A stretch of DNA of 64,000 bases. Source: Adonisia turfae CCMR0081. Its GTDB lineage: Bacteria; Cyanobacteriota; Cyanobacteriia; Phormidesmidales; Phormidesmidaceae. The DNA is taken from assembly GCF_011009555.1 (NCBI RefSeq), contig NZ_QXHD01000004.1, forward strand, positions 7,557,219 through 7,621,218. The letters are read 5' to 3'. The notes beneath the pieces are model-generated. The model was given only the letters and a program-made list of their open reading frames with translations, was not told the origin of the DNA and made no database searches. The position numbers and the translations under genes are program-made. Below are positions 25,795 through 33,617 of this stretch, piece after piece (position 1 is the stretch's first letter; every line of letters begins with the position of its first letter).

Positions 25795-26016
25795 CGGAAG
25801 TACTCCTATGCTTCAGTGCGTATACACGCCTTTTTATGGCAAATAAGCCAGTAGTATGCGCGTATCTTGGAGAGGTTAATAAAAAGACATATGGCATAGC
25901 CATATTAGGGAATTTGAGTTTATGAAACAACCGATCTCAAATTATAGAAACAGTAGCATGGTGAATATCTGGTAACCCATTGACCTAGTCATAAGTGAAT
26001 ATTGACTACAAAGTCT

Positions 26017-27018
26017 CTAAAATCGAATCCTCTCAATTTCATCAAGGCTGACTTTACTCGCCCGTCGATCGTAGAGCGCGGTTGTCCGAACATCTTCGTG
26101 ACCGGCCAGTTCCTGGGCAATATCGCGACTGCCGCCCCGCTCCAGGTAATTGGTGATACCGGTGCCTCGGAACGTATGGTTGCAGATCTCGGTGGCAATC
26201 CCCGCATCCTGCGCCCGCCGTTTCACCATGGCGAGGGCCTCACGACGGTGAAGACGGCGATCGCTCAGCACGCCAACTCGGCCCCGCTGCTGGCTGCGGA
26301 AAACCGCCGTTCCCTTACCCCAGGTCAGATCGGACTGTTGATCCGCCGCTGCAATGTAAGCATGAAGGTAGTCATCCGCTGTGTGATGGAGCGGCATTTC
26401 CAAATACTTACCGCCCTTTTCCTGTAGCCGAATCCAGCGCCGGGCTCCTTTTAAGAAGCAGTCCTCGACGTTCATGGCCAGCACTGCCCCGATGCGGGCA
26501 AAAGTAAAGGTCATGAGGGCAATCAGGGCGCGATCGCGCAGCCCTGTCAGATGTGAACAATCAAAGCTGACCAGCAACTGCCGCATGTCATCGGCATCAA
26601 GGACCGGCGTTTTGCCAACCTTGGCCCGGTATTTCGGGCCTTTGACATGCTCCGCTGGATTCTGATCCAGCACCCGCTGCTGCACCAGCCAGGCAAACAG
26701 CTGCCGGATAGCAGCCAGGTGTTGCAGGACCGTTTGCGGCGATGAGGGATGCTGCTCGACATAGGCCGAGACATATAAATAAGTAACGTCTTCCAGCCGC
26801 TGCACACCCTGCTGTTCACACCAGGATAGAAATTGTTGTACCGCTCGGCCATAGGCCTCACGGGTATTGGGATTGCGAATTTGACCAATAAAATACTCGA
26901 CAAATTTATGACAAGCTTGCTCACCAGAATTGGCAATAAGATTCGGGATGGTCACACCAGAGATAAGTGAACGTTTGCTTTCTGTTGCGACTGGCACTGT
27001 TATTACCTGAGTAACCAT
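26017..27018 (-). CDS. Tyrosine recombinase / site-specific integrase
   Basis: 333 residues. The N-terminal SAM-like core-binding domain spans about 35-125 (RNPNTREAYGRAVQQFLSWC). The catalytic domain carries Arg175 (FTFARIG), Lys in KGGKYLE (201/204), His281-x-x-Arg284 (HTFRGTG), His307 (LAGHEDV) and the nucleophile Tyr316 (ALYDRR). All active-site residues are intact. It resembles XerC/D-like recombinases of mobile elements. A broken copy lies 1.4 kb away, so it could be the remnant of a smaller transposon-like unit nested in the larger element. Confidence 0.92.
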   Translation of the reverse strand: MVTQVITVPVATESKRSLISGVTIPNLIANSGEQACHKFVEYFIGQIRNPNTREAYGRAVQQFLSWCEQQGVQRLEDVTYLYVSAYVEQHPSSPQTVLQHLAAIRQLFAWLVQQRVLDQNPAEHVKGPKYRAKVGKTPVLDADDMRQLLVSFDCSHLTGLRDRALIALMTFTFARIGAVLAMNVEDCFLKGARRWIRLQEKGGKYLEMPLHHTADDYLHAYIAAADQQSDLTWGKGTAVFRSQQRGRVGVLSDRRLHRREALAMVKRRAQDAGIATEICNHTFRGTGITNYLERGGSRDIAQELAGHEDVRTTALYDRRASKVSLDEIERIRF

Positions 27019-27406
27019 TCACTTACTTTCTGTTCTGCTGCGGTGGTAATATCCCATAATTCCTCTTTATGAGATATTCAATCCTCATTCACCCAATGAC
27101 TCAAATATGAGCACTGTGACTCTTTATCAAAATAGTTCATATGCACTATAATTTCGTAGGCCTATTCTGCCTGTAGAAGCTAGTGAATAACTAAAAAGTA
27201 AGGGATTTATGACAATAAGGATACTTATGCCTTGCTCAGAGTTTTAACCCACGAATAGAGCTAAAGCAGCCTATCAATGCAGCGGACTGATGTATGGAAA
27301 TCAGAAAAGGTACCCAAGCGGGTAATATACAACGCCAACATCTCTCTACATGATGCTCTGTAAACGCTTGTCTAAAAGTTACTGGGTTAAAGGTGCGGTG
27401 CAAAAA
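27019..27406. other. Divergent intergenic region
   Basis: About 390 bp between the integrase and the rightward 453-aa gene, AT-rich, presumably holding both promoters. No repeats or RNA gene recognised. Recombination sites for the integrase would be expected near here, but I could not identify them. Confidence 0.4.
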
Positions 27407-28768
27407 ATGGAGAATAGTAATTTAAAGATAAGAGCAACAAATCCGAGGCCAAAAGTCTATTTTGGAGCATGTGATCGGCAGATGGAGGCATTCCTTGACC
27501 GTGATGCTTTTCGCCGCAGTCTTGTATACAGTGTACTCTTCCATGGTGACCTGGTAGTTCCTGACATCTATCTATATATAAGTACCTTATTTGCCGATTT
27601 GATCGATTCCGATCCTTGCGGATGCAGCTTTATTAAAACTTGTGTTCGTAACGGGGCCTTTATTCCGGCTTTTCGACAAGATACACAAGGTAGCTTCTGC
27701 GTGAATCTGAAAGATATTCAACGTAATAGCATCCAGGGTATCCACAATCGGGCTGAGAAAATTGCTGCCGAATTGGAAGAGGCTATCTATGGAAAGAGTT
27801 TGCAGTACTTAGTGTGGCCTACCCAACCTTTCAGTGTGGGATACAAAGCTACTGTAGAACGTGTGTTGCTGGCAAGCGATATTCCATCTGGAGCATTACG
27901 ACTGGAGAAGTTCTGGGAAACAACTGAAGAATTCCGAACTGTCGTAGTCGGTGAGACTAATCAAGATTCGCTTGGTGGGTTTAGGAGAAATGATCTGCAT
28001 AATTCAGTCGCTCGATATCTGGGGACTGATTCCGGCCCTGTTCAAGATGTCAGAACAGTTTGGCAAAACCTAAAAGATAATCGATTGACCGAGACCGCTC
28101 GCCGTATGGTTAAGTGGGTCAATTACTGCTACCACTATAACCATAGCCGAATGTTCTCCCTTCATCCAACTCTTGCCTCATTGGATCCGCTGGATGTTGA
28201 ATTCGCGCGGCTCCTAGCTGAGCTTGAAGGTAAACAATCATCAACTGCTATATTTCAGGAAGGCTTTCAACTTCCGAGTGTCAGTGCTCTTCTTACAGTC
28301 GATCCAAACCGGATCTTTGAAATTCGTGATTCTGCAGTTGGGACCGACTATTTCGCTGCTCTTGCGGCTTGGCAGCGTAGTCCTAGTGAGGATACGGCCC
28401 AAATTTTGCTCGATAAGCTCTCTCTTTATACCTCTGGGCTGCGTAGAATCTACTTAGAGCACGGTCGCAGCCTAGTGAATTGGGAATGGTTTCTTCGGGC
28501 GATTATTCCAGGTGGTGAGTCTCGTTGGGGAAGTGTTGCTAAAGAAACAATGATAGAAGTCGCTGGTAATGTGATTCCTGGAATTGGTCTAACGTCTTTG
28601 GTTGGGAAGTGGGCTGCTGCCACTTACGAATCCTTTCCTTCTTCTTTTCCTAGCTTAGGCCATCTTCTAGGTGTAGGAAAGCGAATTCGAATCGAAATAG
28701 AGAATAAAACAACTCGCATCGGTGAGGAGGGTGATGCTGAGATACCCTACGATGCTTCATTTGAATAG
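27407..28768 (+). CDS. Unrecognised cargo protein next to the TIR receptor-like gene
   Basis: 453 residues from the ATG at 27407 (an upstream in-frame ATG at 27350 is possible). I do not recognise a domain. The first about 90 residues (PRPKVYFGACDRQMEAFLDRDAFRR) suggest a toxin/PIN-like or nucleotide-binding start but lack decisive motifs. The C-terminal about 60 residues hold a Gly-rich hydrophobic stretch (GNVIPGIGLTSLVGKWAAA). It could be a partner of the TIR protein 294 bp downstream, but they are not tightly linked. A defence function is inferred only from the neighbourhood. Confidence 0.65.
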   Translation: MENSNLKIRATNPRPKVYFGACDRQMEAFLDRDAFRRSLVYSVLFHGDLVVPDIYLYISTLFADLIDSDPCGCSFIKTCVRNGAFIPAFRQDTQGSFCVNLKDIQRNSIQGIHNRAEKIAAELEEAIYGKSLQYLVWPTQPFSVGYKATVERVLLASDIPSGALRLEKFWETTEEFRTVVVGETNQDSLGGFRRNDLHNSVARYLGTDSGPVQDVRTVWQNLKDNRLTETARRMVKWVNYCYHYNHSRMFSLHPTLASLDPLDVEFARLLAELEGKQSSTAIFQEGFQLPSVSALLTVDPNRIFEIRDSAVGTDYFAALAAWQRSPSEDTAQILLDKLSLYTSGLRRIYLEHGRSLVNWEWFLRAIIPGGESRWGSVAKETMIEVAGNVIPGIGLTSLVGKWAAATYESFPSSFPSLGHLLGVGKRIRIEIENKTTRIGEEGDAEIPYDASFE

Positions 28769-29062
28769 CTCAGGGTACGCATAAACATTTTGCAATAAGA
28801 AATTTGTTTGATTTGGCCTAAGAGGCACGTCGGTACAATATGGGACCAAATAAAGATCCTCTAGCATTTGTAACTAAAGCAAGGTTGTTACAATTTAATA
28901 CCCCTATTAAAGGGTGGAATAAGGAGTTCTGATTACCTGAAAACCTGGAAATTACTAACAATATTTTGCATAAAAGGGTTAATTTAAACGTATACATGCA
29001 TAGCCTGAAAACTTGTCTCTCTATTACTAGCTGAAGTTTCTGTAGTTCTTTATACATCTAGC
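28769..29062. other. Intergenic region before the TIR gene
   Basis: About 290 bp, AT-rich. A 79-codon minus-strand frame here looks random. The size suggests that the TIR gene has its own promoter, but I could not identify one with confidence. Confidence 0.4.
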
Positions 29063-31384
29063 ATGAGCGATAAGATTGAGCTGTTTATCTCTTATTCACA
29101 CAGGGACCAGTCCCTATGTAATGAGCTGGAAACTCATCTGGCTATATTACAGAAGCAGGGCATTATAAACACTTGGCATGACCAAAACATAGGTGCAGGT
29201 GACGAATGGTCTGAAAGCATACATGAAAACCTAAAAAAAGCAGACATTATCTTACTATTGGTTAGCGCTTCTTTCCTTGCATCTGACTACTGCTATGGAG
29301 TTGAACTTACTCAAGCGATGGAGAGGCATAAAAGAAAGGAGGTAAAAGTCATTCCTATCATCCTGAGGCCAGTCAATTGGACGAGGGCTCCATTTGCTAA
29401 ACTACAGGCCTTCCCAAAGGATGCACTACCAGTAACTAAATGGGAAAACCGACAGGAGGCGTATAAAAATATTGTCGAGGGTATTGAAAAAGTAATTAAT
29501 GCTCTACATGAGCAGCGTCGAGAGCTAGCTCAGCAAAAAGAGGCTAACAAAGCTCGGTATAAATTAGAAGTCGAGGAACTTCTATTGCAAGTAAAAAAGT
29601 TAGGTCCTGCTGAAATGGACACCTTAAATGAACTCCAAGCAGAATTAGGCTTAACTGATGAGGAAGCTCAGACAATAAGAAACCATGTTTTTGAGCCTAT
29701 TGAGGAATTAAAGAAAAAGATCAGTAAATATGAAAAGACCCTACGTAATTTTATTCAGGAAGAATATCCATTTAGTAAGGAGACAAGAAAAAGTCTAAAA
29801 GTTCGACAACAAAAGTTAGGGATCAAGGCCGAAGATGCAAGAGATGTAGAACTTAGATTACTCCAAGAGTTTGAGATAGAGTCTATTGAAAATCAATCTG
29901 ACAAAGATGATCCTATTCGACCTGAGGATGATGTAGAAGAAAACCCTACTTTTCCCATAGCAGAGAAAATTAAAAATTTTTGGTCAAATCTATCTAATAA
30001 CAGGAAAAAAATTGCATATATTACGCTTGCTATTAGCGGGGTTGGACTACTGGCAAAAATTGTGAATCCAACACCTGATGATGGAATTAAACCACTTACA
30101 ATTGCGAAAATTGAGAGCACATTCCCAGAAGATTTATGGAGCAAAATAGCTTACAAACCCGGAGAATATATTTTCCTAGGCAACAACGAATCTAACAGAA
30201 AGACTGAAAAAGTTATTCGTGATGCAAATCTAGAAATCAACAATGGACAATGTGGAGGCCAAAACTACCAGGTGGCCGTTCCAGTACCTATTAGCGGAGA
30301 TGATCCTGGCAAAGCTGCAGCTATGCTGCGCGGATTCGCACAAGTTCAGCGTGAAGTTAATGATACTTGCAATATTCATGGTAAAGGACTGAAGTTGATT
30401 ATTGTCGATGATGCTGATAGTGAAGGCATTGCACGAGCAATGAGCCAAGGCTTGCGTCAACTCGATCAAGTGTTAGCTGTCGTAGGCCATTGGACCAGTA
30501 ATGTTAGTTTGGCAGCATCTCAAATATATGATGATCAGTTGGTGCTGATTACACCCATCAGTATCACAAAGAAATTGGCGGATTACCCCTACACTTTTCG
30601 GATGAATCCTACTAGCCAAAGTGGAGCAGCAGCTCTGTCAGAGTATTTAATAGATGAGGGATACACAGAATCATTTATTATCTACGATCCAATAAATGAC
30701 TATAGCCAAGAGCTTCAAGGAGCGTTTGTTACTGAATTTGAAAGCGAAGGAGTTGGTTCAGTTCAGAGTTCTGTTTCTTTCGAGTCATTGTTCCGAGATA
30801 ATAAACTCACACCTAATGGAAAAGATATTTTACAAAAAATTAGTAATGAGGATAAAGCTCTAGTCTTATTTCCATCAATTCAAACTATCAAGCATGCAAT
30901 TGATCTAATCAAATATATCGATCAAGATAGCTCTCTTGACATACCTATTATCGGAGACATGGCGAATTTATATACTCCAGAAGTTTTAGGTATAGAAGCC
31001 TCGCTGGATATGGTTTTAGCCATTTCTTGGCATTTTGATGATGTGGGATCTGACTTTGCCTGTAACGCACGTTCCTTTTGGAAAGGTGATGTCAATTATG
31101 CAACGGCTATGTCCTATAACGCATTGAAGGCAATTGTCAAAGCAATGCAAGCAACTAACCCTCCTAGTCGCTCTTCGATTCAGTCTAAACTCAGTGAAGG
31201 GATATCTGTAGAAGGTGTTTCAGGAAGCTTTAGCTTCAATGATGCTGGGGTAGCAAGTACCCCGGTACAACTTGTGCAAGTGCAAGATGTCTCGAATGAT
31301 CAAAATAGGGAGCCGAGGACAGATAAGAATCTTGATTTTGTGCCGATCAATCCATCTTTCCCTTACAAAACCTGTGATATTTAA
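29063..31384 (+). CDS. TIR - helical - transmembrane - periplasmic-binding-protein receptor-like protein
   Basis: 773 residues. The TIR domain spans 1-150: ELFISYSHRD (6-15), WHDQNIGAGDEW (38-49) and SDYCYGVEL, with Glu81 at the catalytic position of TIR NADases. A charged helical region follows (155-275) containing two related units (LNELQAELGLTDEEAQTIR and LKVRQQKLGIKAEDARDVE). A single transmembrane helix lies at 315-335 (IAYITLAISGVGLLAKIV). Residues 400-745 form a type-1 periplasmic-binding fold of the Leu/Ile/Val-binding kind: YQVAVPVPISGDDPGKAAAM, VLAVVGHWTS, VLITPIS, YTFRMNPTSQSGA, DIPIIGDM. The architecture is that of a membrane receptor: ligand domain outside, TIR inside. No signal peptide precedes the TIR. 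Ligand and output are unknown. Confidence 0.85.
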   Translation: MSDKIELFISYSHRDQSLCNELETHLAILQKQGIINTWHDQNIGAGDEWSESIHENLKKADIILLLVSASFLASDYCYGVELTQAMERHKRKEVKVIPIILRPVNWTRAPFAKLQAFPKDALPVTKWENRQEAYKNIVEGIEKVINALHEQRRELAQQKEANKARYKLEVEELLLQVKKLGPAEMDTLNELQAELGLTDEEAQTIRNHVFEPIEELKKKISKYEKTLRNFIQEEYPFSKETRKSLKVRQQKLGIKAEDARDVELRLLQEFEIESIENQSDKDDPIRPEDDVEENPTFPIAEKIKNFWSNLSNNRKKIAYITLAISGVGLLAKIVNPTPDDGIKPLTIAKIESTFPEDLWSKIAYKPGEYIFLGNNESNRKTEKVIRDANLEINNGQCGGQNYQVAVPVPISGDDPGKAAAMLRGFAQVQREVNDTCNIHGKGLKLIIVDDADSEGIARAMSQGLRQLDQVLAVVGHWTSNVSLAASQIYDDQLVLITPISITKKLADYPYTFRMNPTSQSGAAALSEYLIDEGYTESFIIYDPINDYSQELQGAFVTEFESEGVGSVQSSVSFESLFRDNKLTPNGKDILQKISNEDKALVLFPSIQTIKHAIDLIKYIDQDSSLDIPIIGDMANLYTPEVLGIEASLDMVLAISWHFDDVGSDFACNARSFWKGDVNYATAMSYNALKAIVKAMQATNPPSRSSIQSKLSEGISVEGVSGSFSFNDAGVASTPVQLVQVQDVSNDQNREPRTDKNLDFVPINPSFPYKTCDI

Positions 31385-31908
31385 CTTACAAAATTAAGCC
31401 ACTACACTGTATAAGCTGTGTTCGGTTTTTGAAAGCATTAATACAAACAACTTTCACAACAAGACATTCCTTGATTTTCTGTCACCTATTGAGGTGCTGC
31501 GAAACTCCTAAGTTTTGCAAAAGTCAATCTCTCACTCCAACCGTTTCTGTAATTAAAATAAATGGCACTTGAGAACACATCGTGACATGCAATTATAGTG
31601 ATGACGAATTCTGCCAGATTGGGTATTGAGATTGCTATGAGAGGTCTTACTAAGCAGGTGACACCTATCTGTAGCAGGTGACACCTATCTGTAGTGTGAA
31701 AAGCCACTCTAAAGACCCTTAGTCCACTGTATATAGTACTTCTGAGTCTTAGATTCTTAGCCTAAGATTGAGAACGCTTATCCCTGTAACTCAATGTCGA
31801 ATGGCTTTAAAATAAGCTATGTTGCACACGTAATAAATAAAATACCTACTGAGCCATACTAATACCTTAGTGTGCATGTAGGTACTTTAGTCAAGCAGGG
31901 AGGCGTTC
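31385..31908. other. Intergenic region upstream of the ABC-3C operon
   Basis: A 524-bp AT-rich gap. It contains a tandem 20-bp repeat (31,654-31,693, listed separately). No further gene is recognised; a 73-codon minus-strand frame across the repeats looks random. The promoter of the downstream operon must lie near 31,700-31,900. GGGAGG 6 nt before the ATG at 31909 is the ribosome-binding site. Confidence 0.5.
31654..31693. repeat. Tandem 20-bp repeat with palindromic cores
   Basis: GCAGGTGACACCTATCTGTA occurs twice head to tail (31654-31673 and 31674-31693), an exact copy at almost two helical turns. Each unit contains the palindrome AGGTG-A-CACCT. This looks like a double operator about 220 bp upstream of the ABC-3C start. 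Confidence 0.75.
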
Positions 31909-33114
31909 ATGACAGGAAACTCGTCAAATCAGACAGACTTCTCTGCTGCTGACTCAGCACTTGGGTATCTGTATCAGGTTCGTTTAGCACTACTATCCTC
32001 CCTTCAGCGTCTCATCCGTGACGATCCATTTTCGATTTATCTTGAAACGCTTGATGATGTTGTCTTTGAGCGTGATGGCTTCGCACCTGACTTATTACAA
32101 ACAAAGCATCATTGTGAACGTTCAGCCAATCTAACTAATGCAAGCGTCGACCTGTGGAAGAGTTTTCGTGTTTGGATGGAAGGGCGGGCGAATGGCAGTA
32201 TCTCCGAAGATGCTCAATTGTATTTGATTACGACAAGCAATGTTGGAATGAGGTCTTCAGCAAGCTATCTTACGCTTGAGCAACGAGATGAAACTGAAGC
32301 TCTTTACCGTCTACGTGAAACGGTAAGAACATCAAATAGCAGAGAAAATCAGCTTGCTTACCAACTCTTTCGAAATCTCTCACCAAACGATCAGGAGTCG
32401 CTAATAAGCTCTATTATTATATGCCCAAATGCCCCCAATATTATCGATGTTGACGATGCTCTTCGTGACGAAGCTCGTATGGCAGTTCGTCGGGAATATC
32501 TTGACTCGTTTTTGTCAAGATTGGACGGTTGGTGGTATCGGCGGGCAATTAAACAATTAATGGATCCTGATACACTTCCAATTCTTAGTGACGAGATTGA
32601 GAGCGAAATTGATGATCTTCGCGAGCAATTTAAGCCTGATTCTTTGCCTGTAGATACAGACATTCTTGAGGCGGAAATTGAGGCTGCTGATTATGAGAGG
32701 GCAATTTTTGTTCAACAGGTAAAACTCGTAGGCGTTGGAAACAGACGCATCCTGGCAGCTATTCGAGACTATTACCGTGCCTTTACGCAACGTTCTCGTT
32801 GGGTCAGAGAAGATCTACTTCTTATTGGTGAGCTTGATCGTTATGAGAGGCTTTTGAAAGAGGAATGGGAACTTCAGTTTGATCGTGTTTCTGATGAACT
32901 AGGCACAACTGCCGCTGAGGACGCAAAACGAGCAGCAGCTCAGAAAGTATATGCCTGGGTTGAAGATAGCTGCTTTCCAATTCGTCCCCAAGTTCAGCAT
33001 CCAAGCATGACACGAGGCTCATTTCATATTTTAGCTGATAGTCTTCAGGTTGGATGGCATCCCGAGTTTATGCAACGACTACAGCAGATTCTTGAGCCAC
33101 AGGAAGTTTCATGA
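31909..33114 (+). CDS. ABC-3C system, first component (effector/adaptor)
   Basis: 401 residues. The N-terminal region (SAADSALGYLYQVRLALLSSL, then FSIYLETLDDVVFE and DLLQTKHH) is the recurring signature of the 'ABC-three component' (ABC-3C) proteins, a restriction-endonuclease-like N-terminal module followed by a helical C-terminal domain. The E...QTKHH segment fits a PD-(E/D)xK-like core. A strong Shine-Dalgarno (GGGAGG) precedes the start. Its stop overlaps the next gene's ATG (ATGA). ABC-3C systems were predicted from comparative genomics to be anti-phage or anti-plasmid defences in which an ABC ATPase controls an effector. Confidence 0.85.
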   Translation: MTGNSSNQTDFSAADSALGYLYQVRLALLSSLQRLIRDDPFSIYLETLDDVVFERDGFAPDLLQTKHHCERSANLTNASVDLWKSFRVWMEGRANGSISEDAQLYLITTSNVGMRSSASYLTLEQRDETEALYRLRETVRTSNSRENQLAYQLFRNLSPNDQESLISSIIICPNAPNIIDVDDALRDEARMAVRREYLDSFLSRLDGWWYRRAIKQLMDPDTLPILSDEIESEIDDLREQFKPDSLPVDTDILEAEIEAADYERAIFVQQVKLVGVGNRRILAAIRDYYRAFTQRSRWVREDLLLIGELDRYERLLKEEWELQFDRVSDELGTTAAEDAKRAAAQKVYAWVEDSCFPIRPQVQHPSMTRGSFHILADSLQVGWHPEFMQRLQQILEPQEVS

Positions 33115-33617
33115 GCATATCTACATCTTCATGGTCAGAAAGGCCAATTGAGCAAGCTCGACTGCTTAATCCGGCGTTTTTGGCTACGCTTCTGTGGTCT
33201 TGTGCTAGTGGATACAGTAGTGTCGATGATCAAGGCATCCCCTATGCGTTATCGTTTGTTGCGCTGCCCGTGATTTTACATAAACCCACAAGGGAAAGCT
33301 TACCAAATACATCAAGAACTTCTTTAGCTGCATGGCTTACACAGAACCCACAAGTACAGATTCGCTTCGCAGAGCGAGCTGCATCTCTAGTGCCACTTGT
33401 CAAACAGAGTATACTATTTGGCGCAGATGGCCGGTTACTTGAAGTAACCCCTCTACGCATCCTAAATGCAGCAAAACCTAGTGCAATGAATCGTTTTTTA
33501 AGGGAATCGTCAGAAGAGGTCAAGGTTTGCATGAAGAAAGCAAAATTCGTAGGGAAGTGGTTTGCCTCTTCTGGTAATTACACGACTGTCATGGCACTTT
33601 GGGGAGTCGAACCTTGA
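33111..33617 (+). CDS. ABC-3C middle component
   Basis: 168 residues. The sequence ARLLNPAFLATLLWSCASGYS, then LPVILHKPTRESLPNTSRTSLAAWL, is typical of the small 'three component ABC system middle component' proteins. It overlaps the first gene by 4 nt (ATGA) and its TGA overlaps the TTG start of the ATPase. The tight packing shows a translationally coupled three-gene unit. It is thought to bridge effector and ATPase; no catalytic motif is visible. Confidence 0.85.
   Translation: MSISTSSWSERPIEQARLLNPAFLATLLWSCASGYSSVDDQGIPYALSFVALPVILHKPTRESLPNTSRTSLAAWLTQNPQVQIRFAERAASLVPLVKQSILFGADGRLLEVTPLRILNAAKPSAMNRFLRESSEEVKVCMKKAKFVGKWFASSGNYTTVMALWGVEP

Noticed and set aside
28818..29057. A 79-codon minus-strand frame before the TIR gene
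   Set aside because: No ribosome-binding site and random-looking composition.
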